DNA of 20,642 nt from Pseudomonadota bacterium (GCA_023432855.1 JAEZEZ010000061.1:1-20642); one strand, 5' to 3'. Positions 12,645 to 20,447 are shown, counted from the first letter of the stretch. Numbers and translations are program-made. The notes: generated by a model not told the origin, from the letters alone.

Positions 12645-13340
12645 TCAACCGGCGGGCGCGTCTCCGCGTTCCCCGGTCCGGGCCGTCGCTCCGTATCGCA
12701 TCCGGGCCAGCACGCCGGCCACCCGGCCCGCGGTCTCGGAGGGCTTCTTCAACCCGGCCTTCCACTTCTCGAACTGCATGACGTTCTCGATGCGGTTGGC
12801 GACGAAGGCGTCGGCGGCGGCCTTGTCTTCGGCCAGCCGGATGTTCAGGGCCGGGATCAGGATCCCGGAGAGGATGGCACGCTTGGAGTAGTGGTTCTCG
12901 TCGGTGGCGACGTCCCCGGCCCAGCGCCAGATGCCGTCGGCGGTCGCCCAGGTCAGGCGAAGGCCGAGCGGCACGTTCACCGGCAGGGCGAGGAAACCGG
13001 TCCACGACCTGGCCGCCTTATCATAGGCCGCCGCCGCCTCGAGCCGGGCCTCGACGCCCTTGAAGATGCGCTCGCGGATCTTCAGCTGACCGGGCTCCAG
13101 AACCTTCAGCGCATCGAGCCCCAGCCCGTCCAGCCGTCGGGAAAACAGCGCCGCCAGGTCACGGGGACCGTTTCCGCAAAGGAGGGCGGCGTCGGCGCAG
13201 CTGATGCCTATGTCGGCTGCGGCGCGGTCGATGGCCGCCTGGGTCCAGCCCCGCGCCGCCACATGCAGCAGGAAGGCGTCGAGCAGGGCCTGTTCCGTGC
13301 GCCCGGCCCAATCGGCGGTCTCGTCCTGGGAGGGTGTCAT
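12645..13340 (-). CDS. COQ9 family protein (ubiquinone biosynthesis accessory)
   Basis: 231 residues. About 10-75 are a TetR-like helical domain (TEQALLDAFLLHVAARGWTQ). The COQ9 core follows at 80-205: RIFKGVEARLEAA, then SWTGFLALPVNVPLGLRLTW, TADGIWRWAGDVATDENHYS and KRAILSGILIPALNIRLAED. The WRxAGD-x-x-x-D-x-NxYSKR segment is the family signature. In eukaryotes COQ9 binds lipid and supports COQ7 hydroxylation of ubiquinone precursors, and a similar role is inferred here. ATG 13340 is chosen because the helical domain begins there; AGGACGAGACC-type sequence follows the start and no long conserved extension is expected. It may form an operon with the small gene and the flavoprotein. Confidence 0.9.
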   Translation of the reverse strand: MTPSQDETADWAGRTEQALLDAFLLHVAARGWTQAAIDRAAADIGISCADAALLCGNGPRDLAALFSRRLDGLGLDALKVLEPGQLKIRERIFKGVEARLEAAAAYDKAARSWTGFLALPVNVPLGLRLTWATADGIWRWAGDVATDENHYSKRAILSGILIPALNIRLAEDKAAADAFVANRIENVMQFEKWKAGLKKPSETAGRVAGVLARMRYGATARTGERGDAPAG

Positions 13341-13456
13341 GGCGGCAACATATCCCAAGCCACGCAAGCCGTCTCGGCTGGACAGCCCGGCGGGCTTGAT
13401 GTATTCCCCGCCCCCAATCCGGCGGGCCCGAGCCTTCCGGTTGCGATAACTTATTC

Positions 13457-13486
13457 GCCCGCCTGCCGCGCAGGCTTGCGGCGGGC
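13457..13486 (+). promoter_or_regulatory. mutually exclusive hairpins in the rpsU leader
   Basis: GCCTGC (13461-13466), CGC and GCAGGC (13470-13475) make one perfect hairpin. GCCCGCC (13457-13463) and GGCGGGC (13480-13486) make another whose left arm shares 13461-13463 with the first, so both cannot form fully. The rpsU Shine-Dalgarno begins nine bases later. A translation-control role is possible. The rest of the 13341-13506 gap has no convincing promoter that I can point to. Confidence 0.4.
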
Positions 13487-13506
13487 AGTCGAATGGAGAG
13501 ACGACC

Positions 13507-13743
13507 CTGGTCCAGATTTTCGTCCGCGACAACAACGTCGATCAGGCCCTGAAGGCCCTGAAGAAGAAGATGCAGCGCGAAGGCTCGTTCCGCGAAATGA
13601 AGCGGCACGTCGCCTACGAGAAGCCCTCGGAAAAGCGCGCCCGCCAGAAGGCCGAAGCCGTGCGCCGCGCGCGCAAGCTGGCGCGCAAGCGCCTGCAGCG
13701 CGAAGGCCTGGCCCCGGCGCCGAAGCCCCGCGCCAAGCGCTAG
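13507..13743 (+). CDS. rpsU: 30S ribosomal protein S21 (bS21), probable CTG start
   Basis: The frame encodes 78 residues: VQIFVRDNNVDQALKALKKK, MQREGSFREMKRH, YEKPSEKRARQKAEAVRRAR, then a basic Lys/Arg/Pro tail. This is bS21 of the small ribosomal subunit, near the mRNA exit of the Shine-Dalgarno helix. There is no ATG, GTG or TTG in frame near the start. The codon just before GTC-CAG-ATT is CTG (13507-13509), with GGAGAG (13495-13500) six bases ahead, ideal spacing. The ATG at 13493-13495 is out of frame. A CTG start is therefore the best reading. It is followed by a strong terminator and appears to be transcribed alone, divergent from COQ9. Confidence 0.93.
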   Translation: MVQIFVRDNNVDQALKALKKKMQREGSFREMKRHVAYEKPSEKRARQKAEAVRRARKLARKRLQREGLAPAPKPRAKR

Positions 13744-13765
13744 GCTTCAGACCCAGTCAGATACG

Positions 13766-13797
13766 AAAAGGCCGCCCTGCAAGGGGCGGCCTTTTTT
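13766..13797. terminator. bidirectional intrinsic terminator (rpsU / ABC exporter)
   Basis: AAAA, then GGCCGCCC (13770-13777), TGCAAG and GGGCGGCC (13784-13791), then TTTTTT (13792-13797). The perfect 8-bp stem has a T tract for the plus strand (rpsU) and AAAA on the left, giving TTTT on the minus strand for the ABC permease transcript. It serves both converging units. Confidence 0.9.
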
Positions 13798-13862
13798 GCT
13801 GTCCAACGTTCGGGCGCCGCGCCCCCGTCCCGCGCCTCGGCCCGGGACGGGGATGGCGCTGG

Positions 13863-15317
13863 CTACCCTTCCCGCCGGATCAGGGCCATCACGCCCTTCC
13901 AGTCGAGCTTGCCGGTCGACAGGGCGCCGGCGCGGAAGGCCTTGCCGCCCAGCCAGATCATGAAGGCGGCGGTGAGCGCCATGCCGAGCATGGTGCCGGC
14001 GATCTCGATCATCGGGGGTTCCGCGACGAGGCGGGCCGGCATGATGAAGGGGGTGAACAGCGGCACCCAGCTCAAGGCCTGCACCAGGGGCATGTCTGGA
14101 GTACGGATGGCCAGCTGCAGCACGATGATCGGCGCCGACAGCAGGATCATCACCGGCCCCAGCAGGGTCTGGGCCTCCCGCGGCGTCTCGCAGAAGGCGC
14201 CGATGGCCGCGAACAGCAGGGCGTACATCAGGTAGCCGCCGATCAGGTAGATGAGCATGTAGAAGAGCAGGCCGCCGCTGGTCAGCACCGAGACGAAGTC
14301 GCCCACGATGCCGGGCGCGACGCCGGCGAACCCGGCCAGCAGCAGCGCGCCGAAGCCGCCCCAGACCCCGAGCACCGTCGCCGTGATCGCAGCGACGCCG
14401 AGCACCTTGCCTGCCAGGATTTCGGTGGTGGAGGCCGACGACAGCAGCACCTCCAGCACGCGATTGGACTTCTCCTCCATGACGCTGTTCATCAGGATCG
14501 AGGCGCCGGTGATCACCGTCGACCACAGGATCATTCCGAAAACGAAGCCGATCAGCCCGGGGAGGCGGTCGCGCAGGCTGACGGCGCCGCCGCCGGCCGA
14601 GCGGGTTGAAAAGACCTCCAGCTTCGGCCGGATGGTTTCGAAGCGCCTCGCCTGCTCCTCGCTGACGCCCGCTTCGGCGAGGCGGCTGGCCTTGACCACC
14701 TCGGTCAGGCCGTCGCGCACCGCGTCCTCGGCCCGGGTGTCGGTGACGCCCTTGGACCAGTAACGGCCGGCCGGCTCGCCGTCCTGCATGGTCAGGATTA
14801 CGGCCGCGTCGAGGGTGCGGCCCCCGGGCAGCTCGCGATCCCCGGAGATGTAGGGCCGCAGGGCCGTCTCGGACTCCTCGGGTGTGGCGGCGGATGCAGC
14901 TTCGGGCGGCGCGGCGACCAGGATGACCTTCTGTTTGGGCGGCGACCAGCCACGCGCGACGTTGGGCGCGATCTGGCGCAGCCTGGCCACGCCGGCCTCC
15001 ACGCCCTCGCGCTCGGTCAGCTCTCGCAGGGCGTCGGCTTCGACGCGCCCGGCTTCGGTGATCGCCGCCGCCCGTAGGCTCGTGGCGATGTCCTTCAGCC
15101 GGTTACGCTCCATGGCGCGCTCGAGCGCCGGCCCCGCCGCCTGACCCGACTGGTCGACGATGGCGACGTAGCGCGTGGGCGCGGCGTTCTTCATGTAGCC
15201 GGGCAGGCTCGCGCCCAGCAGGACGAAGGCCGGCAGCACCAGCATGGAGAGCCAGAAGCCGATGGTGCGGGCGTAGGCGAAGTACTCGCGGCGGGCGATC
15301 AGGAACAGGCGTCTCAT
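13863..15317 (-). CDS. ABC-2 type (NatB-like) transporter permease
   Basis: A 484-residue inner-membrane permease. One N-terminal helix (about 15-38, in RTIGFWLSMLVLPAFVLLGA) is followed by a long extracytoplasmic region (about 45-260). A C-terminal bundle of five to six helices follows, beginning at LPGLIGFVFGMILWSTVITG and containing MEEKSNRVLEVLLSSASTTE, the coupling segment typical of NatB/YhaP-type ABC-2 proteins. It ends in a short basic cytoplasmic tail. The start ATG overlaps the TGA of the ATPase gene by four bases (ATGA at 15317-15314), so the two subunits are coupled. The substrate cannot be read from sequence; NatAB homologues export sodium or drugs. Confidence 0.88.
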   Translation of the reverse strand: MRRLFLIARREYFAYARTIGFWLSMLVLPAFVLLGASLPGYMKNAAPTRYVAIVDQSGQAAGPALERAMERNRLKDIATSLRAAAITEAGRVEADALRELTEREGVEAGVARLRQIAPNVARGWSPPKQKVILVAAPPEAASAATPEESETALRPYISGDRELPGGRTLDAAVILTMQDGEPAGRYWSKGVTDTRAEDAVRDGLTEVVKASRLAEAGVSEEQARRFETIRPKLEVFSTRSAGGGAVSLRDRLPGLIGFVFGMILWSTVITGASILMNSVMEEKSNRVLEVLLSSASTTEILAGKVLGVAAITATVLGVWGGFGALLLAGFAGVAPGIVGDFVSVLTSGGLLFYMLIYLIGGYLMYALLFAAIGAFCETPREAQTLLGPVMILLSAPIIVLQLAIRTPDMPLVQALSWVPLFTPFIMPARLVAEPPMIEIAGTMLGMALTAAFMIWLGGKAFRAGALSTGKLDWKGVMALIRREG

Positions 15318-16240
15318 CGGTCGCCTCCGGTCAGAACGATGAAGGCGTCGTGCAGGGTCGGCTGGCGCATCTCGAAGCGGCGCACGTCGAGCCCGCGGGC
15401 GAAGGCGGCCTTCAGGGCGGCCTGGGGGTCGGCGTCGGGGGCCATGTGGGCGGCGTGACTGAAGACGCCGGGCTCCTCGCCTTCCACGGCGACGCTTTCC
15501 ACGGCGGCGATTCCAGGCAGTCCCGCCACTTCCTCGGCGCTGATGCGGCCCTCGAGTTCGAGGTGCCTCGGCGCGGCGGCGCGCGCCTGGGCGACCGAAC
15601 CCTCGAATACCTTGCGGCCTTGGGCGAGCAGCACGACCTTCTGACAGAGCCGCTCGGCGTGCTGCATGACGTGGGTCGAGAAGAGCACCGTGGCGCCGCG
15701 ATCGGCCAGGTCGCGGATCATCTTCTCCAGCCCCTGCTGGTTCACGGGGTCGAGGCCGGAGAACGGCTCGTCGAGGATGACCAGTTCCGGCTCGTGGGCG
15801 ATCGAGGCCATCAGCTGGACCTTCTGGGCCATGCCCTTGGACAGCGCCTTCATCGGCTTCTTCATGGACGCGCCGAGCCCCTGCTCCTCGAGCAGGACGC
15901 GCGCCCGCTTGCGGCCCTCGCCCAGCGGCAGGCCCTTCAGCCCTGCGAAGAAGGCGATGGCGTCGACCGGCGTCATCTTGCGGTAGAGACCCCGTTCCTC
16001 GGGCAGGAAGCCGATGCGGTCGCGCACCTTGCGGCCGTCTTCGGCGCCCAGGACGCTGATGCGCCCGGCGCTCGGGTCGGTGAGGCCCAGGATCATGCGC
16101 AGGGTCGAGGTCTTGCCCGCCCCGTTCGGGCCGAGGAAACCGCAGATGGTCCCGCGCTCGACTTCGAAACTGAGATCCTTCACGGCCTCGAACCGGCCGT
16201 ACTGTTTGGAGACCCCGTCGAGCCTCAGTGCCGAATCCAT
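15314..16240 (-). CDS. ABC transporter ATP-binding protein (NatA-like)
   Basis: 308 residues. All nucleotide-binding motifs are intact: Walker A GPNGAGKT at 37-44, signature LSKGM at 133-137, Walker B VILDE at 154-158 with catalytic Glu158, and the H-loop His190 in FSTH. Residues after about 215 form the extra C-terminal domain seen in NatA/CcmA-type exporters, ending MRQPTLHDAFIVLTGGDR. ATG 16240 has GGAGGGGACG just upstream. It is the first gene of the exporter operon and overlaps the permease by four bases. It powers export with the permease; the cargo is unknown. Confidence 0.92.
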   Translation of the reverse strand: MDSALRLDGVSKQYGRFEAVKDLSFEVERGTICGFLGPNGAGKTSTLRMILGLTDPSAGRISVLGAEDGRKVRDRIGFLPEERGLYRKMTPVDAIAFFAGLKGLPLGEGRKRARVLLEEQGLGASMKKPMKALSKGMAQKVQLMASIAHEPELVILDEPFSGLDPVNQQGLEKMIRDLADRGATVLFSTHVMQHAERLCQKVVLLAQGRKVFEGSVAQARAAAPRHLELEGRISAEEVAGLPGIAAVESVAVEGEEPGVFSHAAHMAPDADPQAALKAAFARGLDVRRFEMRQPTLHDAFIVLTGGDR

Positions 16241-16309
16241 TCGTCCCCTCCGAGCGATACGAGAACTCTTAGCAGGCCCCGGCGCGCGCCGTCTCCCGGT
16301 TGCGTCGAG

Positions 16310-16337
16310 TTGACGCCGCCGGCGGCGCCCTTACGGT
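16310..16337 (+). promoter_or_regulatory. candidate promoter of the small membrane protein gene
   Basis: TTGACG (16310-16315), a 16-base spacer, then TACGGT (16332-16337), with transcription predicted near 16344 and a leader of about 17 bases. The -35 is strong, the -10 modest. It lies in the divergent gap between the ABC ATPase and the gene at 16361. Confidence 0.4.
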
Positions 16338-16360
16338 GACGCCGGGGCTGGAGGACGACG

Positions 16361-16918
16361 ATGGTTCGCAACATCCTGGGCGTGGTCGCGGGGGCGATCA
16401 TCGCGGTGGTCATCATCAGTGCGGCCCAGGCGGTCATCCCCTACTTCGCCGGCCCCGTGGGCATCGACCCCATCGAGGACCCCGCCGCCTACATGCAGGC
16501 CATGCCTGCGATGGCCCTGATCGGGGTGCTGCTCTCCTACCTGGCCGGCAGCCTGGCCGGGGGTTTCACCGCCGCCGCCGTCGTGCGCGAGCCCTGGGGA
16601 GCCTGGGCGGTCGCGGTGCTGCTGCTGGTGTCGGCCGTCGCCAACGTGATGATGCTGCCCCACCCGGTCTGGTTCATCGTGGGGTCCGTCGTGCTGATCG
16701 CCGCGGGAGGCTGGTTCAGCGGGCAGATCTTCGCCGGGGCCCGCCGCCCCTCCGTCGATGAGGACGACGCGCTCGCCCCGCCCCCCTACGACGCGCCCGA
16801 AGCCCAGGGTTGGCCGTCCCAGGGCTACGACGATCCCGCCCCTGCCTCCGAGCACGCAGAACCGGCCGAGCCGGAACGTCCGCGGTGGACGCCGATGCCG
16901 CCGCGGGGGGACGCCTAG
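16361..16918 (+). CDS. small multi-pass membrane protein, function unknown
   Basis: 185 residues. Four hydrophobic segments are visible, at about 4-27 (LGVVAGAIIAVVIISAAQAV), 48-70, 80-97 and 103-124. A cytoplasmic or periplasmic tail rich in Pro, Asp and Glu follows (about 125-185), ending RPRWTPMPPRGDA and probably disordered. I do not recognise a named family. ATG 16361 has a strong GGAGGACGACG immediately upstream. The last codon shares a CTAG (16915-16918) with the stop of the convergent gene, so the two genes overlap by four bases. Confidence 0.75.
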   Translation: MVRNILGVVAGAIIAVVIISAAQAVIPYFAGPVGIDPIEDPAAYMQAMPAMALIGVLLSYLAGSLAGGFTAAAVVREPWGAWAVAVLLLVSAVANVMMLPHPVWFIVGSVVLIAAGGWFSGQIFAGARRPSVDEDDALAPPPYDAPEAQGWPSQGYDDPAPASEHAEPAEPERPRWTPMPPRGDA

Positions 16919-17571
16919 GCGCCGATCAGCACCTGGCTCGGCGCCCTGGGGAAGCGCAGGGTCTGGGCCGTCTTCAGTTTCGCCGGCTCGAACACGGGGG
17001 TTCCCTTGACCACGGGCAGCGCCGCGGTGCGGCCGCCGGCCAGCACCGCCGTTCCCGACGCCACGCCGCGGAACACCACCCGGTCGAACTTCGGCACGGC
17101 CACGCCCAGCAGGCCGGCCATGCGTTTGGCGCCGCGCGCCGCCTGGTCGATGCTCTGGGCGAGGTCGGCCGCCGGCATTTCCGCGGCCGGTCGGACGATC
17201 GGCTCGACCGTCATGCTGACATTGAATTTGGCGCTCGCCGGGGCGTCGAGGTGGAGCATCGCGTTGCCGCGGATCTGCGCCAGGGTCGGGAGCGGAAGAA
17301 CGCGGCCGTCGGCGCGGACCGTGACCGGGGTGCGGGCGCCGCCGTGGGCGATCCAGCCCTTCATCCCCGCCGCCGGCTTTCCCTCGGTAGCGAGGTAGTA
17401 GGCCACCGTGAACCGCGACCGCTCGGCCGGCGCGAGTTTCAGATAGTTCTCGAGGTAGGGGAACGCCTTGGCGACCTCGACGGATTTCTGTCCCGCCTGG
17501 GCCAGGGCGGGGCCGGCCGCGGCGGCTGCCAGACCGGACATCAGGACAAGGCGGCGGGTCTGTTCGGACAT
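16915..17571 (-). CDS. probable exported protein with a Tat-like signal, function unknown
   Basis: 218 residues. The start SEQTRRLVLMSGLAAAAAGP is a signal peptide with a twin-arginine, close to the Tat consensus S/T-R-R-x-F-L-K, and likely cleavage after ALAQA (about 21-25). The mature part is Ala-rich with predicted beta strands: YLENYLKLAPAERSRFTVAY, GWIAHGGARTPV, a long basic segment ARGAKRMAGLLGVAVPKFDR, and a C-terminus FPRAPSQVLIGA. I see no catalytic motif and do not name a family. ATG 17571 follows GGGGAGGAAACC at good spacing, and the signal begins there. A terminator at 17631-17664 separates it from the M23 gene upstream, so it probably has its own promoter in the 60 bases between. 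Confidence 0.7.
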   Translation of the reverse strand: MSEQTRRLVLMSGLAAAAAGPALAQAGQKSVEVAKAFPYLENYLKLAPAERSRFTVAYYLATEGKPAAGMKGWIAHGGARTPVTVRADGRVLPLPTLAQIRGNAMLHLDAPASAKFNVSMTVEPIVRPAAEMPAADLAQSIDQAARGAKRMAGLLGVAVPKFDRVVFRGVASGTAVLAGGRTAALPVVKGTPVFEPAKLKTAQTLRFPRAPSQVLIGA

Positions 17572-17630
17572 GGTTTCCTCCCCATTCGAAGCCGCACGCT
17601 CGCGCGCGATTACGGCGACGCCGGGGCAAG

Positions 17631-17664
17631 AAAAACCCCTCGCGGACGCCGTGTCCACGAGGGG
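17631..17664 (-). terminator. intrinsic terminator after the M23 peptidase gene
   Basis: CCCCTCGCGGAC (17636-17647), a five-base loop, then GTCCACGAGGGG (17653-17664) form a 12-bp stem with a single mismatch. Read leftward, it is followed by TTTTT (AAAAA at 17631-17635). It lies 27 bases after the M23 stop. Confidence 0.85.
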
Positions 17665-17690
17665 CGATTGAAACCGGGCTGTCGGGGCGG

Positions 17691-18359
17691 TCAGCCCTGA
17701 CGGACGCGGCCGCGCAGGATGGTGTAGGGCGGCTTCTCGGAAGCGGAAGCGCGAACGAACGGCAGGTCCTGGATGCTGGCGAAGGTGCGGCCCAGCACCT
17801 TCATGGGGTCAAACTTGCGTTCGCCCTGGCGGACCTCGAAGTGCAGGTGCGGGCCCGTGGAGCGACCGGTCGAGCCGACGAAGCCCAGGGTGTCGCCCTC
17901 GTCCAGCCGCACGCCCTCGCGCACGCCCGAGGCGGCGCGGGTCAGGTGGGCGTAGAAGGTGCTGACGCCTTCGCCGTGGTCGACTTCGACGTAGTTGCCG
18001 TAGGTCGGACTGCGGCCCGCCTCGATGACGACGCCGGCAGCCGAGGCGTGCACGGGCACGCCCGAGGGCGCGGCGATGTCGATGCCGGCGTGCAGACGGG
18101 CCTTCGGCTCGCCCGGCAGGCGGCGGTAACCGTACTGCGAGTTGATCTCGAAACCCTTCACCGGATGGGTGAAGGTGACGTGCGTCTGGTGGGCGTCGAG
18201 CGTCTGAACGGCGGGAACGGGTGCGGCTATGGACCGGGGCGCGGGAGCCGGGCTCTCGGCGATGGCGGCGTTCAGGGCCCCCGCGGCGGCGAGAGCGCCC
18301 GCCAGTCCCATGCTCGCCACACGGCCGAACTCATGCGCCAGTAGTTCGATAGACTGCAT
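17691..18359 (-). CDS. M23 (LytM-type) metallopeptidase, probable cell-wall endopeptidase
   Basis: 222 residues. About 16-34 are hydrophobic (MGLAGALAAAGALNAAIAES), a signal peptide or anchor placing the enzyme in the periplasm. The catalytic domain fills about 65-190. The zinc and catalytic residues are all present: His90 and Asp94 in RLHAGIDIA, His138 in YAHL, and His171 with His173 in GPHLHFEV. It should therefore be an active peptidoglycan cross-link hydrolase, unlike degenerate LytM activators. ATG 18359 is chosen as the first start before the hydrophobic segment; its Shine-Dalgarno is weak (AGAAAAAAAG). A GTG at 18392 in frame is an alternative. It has a strong promoter of its own and a terminator right after it, so it is monocistronic. 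Confidence 0.88.
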   Translation of the reverse strand: MQSIELLAHEFGRVASMGLAGALAAAGALNAAIAESPAPAPRSIAAPVPAVQTLDAHQTHVTFTHPVKGFEINSQYGYRRLPGEPKARLHAGIDIAAPSGVPVHASAAGVVIEAGRSPTYGNYVEVDHGEGVSTFYAHLTRAASGVREGVRLDEGDTLGFVGSTGRSTGPHLHFEVRQGERKFDPMKVLGRTFASIQDLPFVRASASEKPPYTILRGRVRQG

Positions 18360-18456
18360 CAGTACTTTTTTTCTGTTGGGGAAATCAGTCACAGCCCCCG
18401 ACGCCGGCCAGCACAAATACCGGTCGCCTGCCGAAAGCAGTTCGGGGTTGCGGGGG

Positions 18457-18485
18457 TCTATATGCAGGAATTAACCGCGAGTCAA
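18457..18485 (-). promoter_or_regulatory. strong sigma-70 promoter of the M23 peptidase gene
   Basis: On the minus strand: TTGACT (18485-18480), a 17-base spacer, then TATAGA (18462-18457). This is the closest match to the bacterial consensus in the window. Transcription would start near 18450, leaving a leader of about 90 bases. The -35 overlaps the T tract of the upstream terminator. Confidence 0.7.
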
Positions 18486-18503
18486 AAGGCGACCCGAGGT
18501 CGC
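18484..18503 (-). terminator. intrinsic terminator of the pnt-DUF1801 operon
   Basis: GCGACC (18489-18494), CGA and GGTCGC (18498-18503) form a 6-bp stem with a three-base loop. Read leftward, it is followed by CTTTT. It lies about 130 bases after the DUF1801 stop. The stem is short, so termination may be partial. Nothing recognisable is coded in 18504-18629. Confidence 0.55.
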
Positions 18504-18629
18504 ACGAAGCGGTAATCTCAAAACATCTCAGACTTGACCGTTCGGTCCAGCGATGTTGCTCATGCGCCGCGCCGTGTGACTGAACGGCCATGTCGCCCAG
18601 GCTCGGATTTCCGGCGCGAATTCAGTCGC

Positions 18630-19049
18630 CTATGCCGGATAACGCCGGTCCATCACCGACCAGGTGTGTTCGCACAGCCGGCGCAGCACATCCTGGTCCA
18701 CATCCTTCAGCCGCCCGAGGTAGAGACAGGAGTTTCCCGTCTTGTGCTTGCCCAGGCGGGACAGGAGTTCGGCTTCCTTCTCGTCGCCGGTGAGCACGTA
18801 GAGGACCATGTTGGCCTTGCGCGGCGAAAAGCCGATGCGAGGCCATTCCGCGCGGCTCCCGTCGGCATAGGAAAGCGGATATCGCCCGAAGCCCACGATC
18901 GACGGTCCCCACATCTCCGCCGGCTGGCCGGTGACGTCCCGCAGCATCGACAGCACCGCGAACCCGTCCTCACGGCGGCCGGCGTGATCCACCGAGTTGA
19001 TGAAGTCGTCGACGCTGGCGCCGGTGGGCCTGGTCTTGGGTTCGGCCAT
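18630..19049 (-). CDS. DUF1801 domain protein
   Basis: 139 residues, cytoplasmic. The DUF1801 fold is recognisable from ASVDDFINSVDHAGRREDGF through MLRDVTGQPAEMWGPSIVGF at 35-59 to RIGFSPRKANMVLYVLTGD. It ends LLSRLGKHKTGNSCLYLGRL and a helical tail. The domain is shared with iron-chaperone-like YdhG/frataxin-like proteins, but its role here is unknown. ATG 19049 lies two bases after the pntB stop (TAGCCATG), so it is translated from the pnt transcript. GGGGCTC inside the end of pntB serves as ribosome-binding site. A terminator lies further downstream at 18484-18503. Confidence 0.85.
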   Translation of the reverse strand: MAEPKTRPTGASVDDFINSVDHAGRREDGFAVLSMLRDVTGQPAEMWGPSIVGFGRYPLSYADGSRAEWPRIGFSPRKANMVLYVLTGDEKEAELLSRLGKHKTGNSCLYLGRLKDVDQDVLRRLCEHTWSVMDRRYPA

Positions 19050-19051
19050 GG

Positions 19052-20443
19052 CTAGAGCCCCTTCAGTATTCCCTCGACCATCTTCTTGGCGTCGCCGAAG
19101 AGCATCATGGTGTTGTCGCGGAAAAACAGCTCGTTCTCCACGCCGGCGTAGCCCGATCCCATGCCGCGCTTGATGAACAGCACCGTGGCGGCCTTCTCCA
19201 CGTCCAGCACCGGCATGCCGAAGATGGGGCTCTGGGGGTCGGTCTTGGCCGAGGGGTTGGTGACGTCGTTGGCCCCGATGACGAAGGCCACGTCGGCGGT
19301 GGAGAACTCCGAGTTGATGTCCTCCAGCTCGAACACCTCGTCGTAGGGCACGTTGGCCTCGGCCAGCAGCACGTTCATGTGCCCGGGCATGCGCCCCGCC
19401 ACCGGATGGATGGCGTACTTGACCTCCACGCCCTCCTTCTTCAGCAGGTCGGCCATCTCGCGCAGCGCGTGCTGGGCCTGGGCCACCGCCATGCCGTAGC
19501 CCGGCACGATGATCACCGACTGGGCGTTCTTCATGATGTAGGCCGCGTCCTCCGGCGAGCCGGCCTTGACCGTGCCGCGCTCGCCGCCGCCGGCCGCCGC
19601 CGAAGCGGCCCCGCTGTCGCCGCCGAAGCCGCCGAGGATGACCGAGATGAAGGAGCGATTCATGCCCTTGCACATGATGTAGGACAGGATCGCGCCCGAG
19701 GAGCCCACCAGCGCGCCGGTGATGATCAGCAGGTTGTTCTGCAGGGTGAAGCCGATGCCGCAGGCCGCCCAGCCGGAGTAGCTGTTCAGCATCGAGATCA
19801 CCACCGGCATGTCGGCGCCGCCGATCGGCAGGATCAGCAGGAAGCCGAGCGCCAGAGCCACCAGCACGATCATCCACATCGCCGCCGACGAGTTCGACTG
19901 CACCAGCCAGATGATGAGGATGACGGTCAGCACGCCCAGCGCCGCGTTCAGCGGGTGCTGCATCGGGAAGACCAGCGGCTTGCCGGTGACGAGGCCCTGC
20001 AGCTTGGCGAAGGCGACCAGCGAGCCGGTGAAGGTGATGGCGCCGATGGCGGTGCCGAGCGCCATCTCGATCAGCGAGCCGGTGGCGATGGCGCCGGCCA
20101 CGCCGATGCCGTAGGCCTCCGGCGAGTAGAAGGCGGCGAGCGCCACGAACACCGCGGCGAGGCCGACCAGCGAGTGGAAGGCGGCGACCAGCTGCGGCAG
20201 CGCCGTCATCTCGATCTTCTTGGCCACCACATAGCCGATGGCGCCGCCGATGGCGATGCCGAGCACGATCATCCAATAGGACTGGACGATGGGCGAGGCC
20301 AGCGTGGTCAGGATGGCGATGGTCATGCCGACCATGCCGTAGATGTTGCCCTGGCGCGAGGTCTCCGGGCTGGACAGCCCGCGTAGCGCCATGACGAAGC
20401 AGACGGAGGCGACCAGATAGAGAAGGGCCGACAAGGTTTCCAT
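19052..20443 (-). CDS. pntB: PntB, NAD(P) transhydrogenase beta subunit
   Basis: 463 residues. PntB holds the membrane half-channel and the NADP(H)-binding domain III of the proton-translocating transhydrogenase, which makes NADPH from NADH using the proton gradient. About eight to nine transmembrane helices fill 1-260, starting METLSALLYLVASVCFVMAL. Domain III fills about 285-463: the fingerprint GYGMAVAQAQ, HPVAGRMPGHMNVLLAEANV, GANDVTNPSAKTDPQSPIFG, and KRGMGSGYAGVENELFF with FGDAKKMVEGIL at the end. Four bases separate it from pntAB and two from the DUF1801 gene, so one operon reads leftward. Confidence 0.96.
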   Translation of the reverse strand: METLSALLYLVASVCFVMALRGLSSPETSRQGNIYGMVGMTIAILTTLASPIVQSYWMIVLGIAIGGAIGYVVAKKIEMTALPQLVAAFHSLVGLAAVFVALAAFYSPEAYGIGVAGAIATGSLIEMALGTAIGAITFTGSLVAFAKLQGLVTGKPLVFPMQHPLNAALGVLTVILIIWLVQSNSSAAMWMIVLVALALGFLLILPIGGADMPVVISMLNSYSGWAACGIGFTLQNNLLIITGALVGSSGAILSYIMCKGMNRSFISVILGGFGGDSGAASAAAGGGERGTVKAGSPEDAAYIMKNAQSVIIVPGYGMAVAQAQHALREMADLLKKEGVEVKYAIHPVAGRMPGHMNVLLAEANVPYDEVFELEDINSEFSTADVAFVIGANDVTNPSAKTDPQSPIFGMPVLDVEKAATVLFIKRGMGSGYAGVENELFFRDNTMMLFGDAKKMVEGILKGL

Positions 20444-20447
20444 GGTC

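Noticed and set aside
13493..13495. ATG as the rpsU start
   Set aside because: It is out of frame with the bS21 protein and overlaps the Shine-Dalgarno sequence.
12534..14609. Plus-strand open frame of 691 codons spanning COQ9, rpsU and the ABC permease
   Set aside because: It runs antisense to COQ9 and the permease and out of frame through rpsU and a strong terminator. The product is low-complexity.
19050..20276. Upstream extension of the DUF1801 frame across pntB
   Set aside because: It is an Arg-rich shadow frame of pntB. The real start is the ATG at 19049, two bases after the pntB stop.
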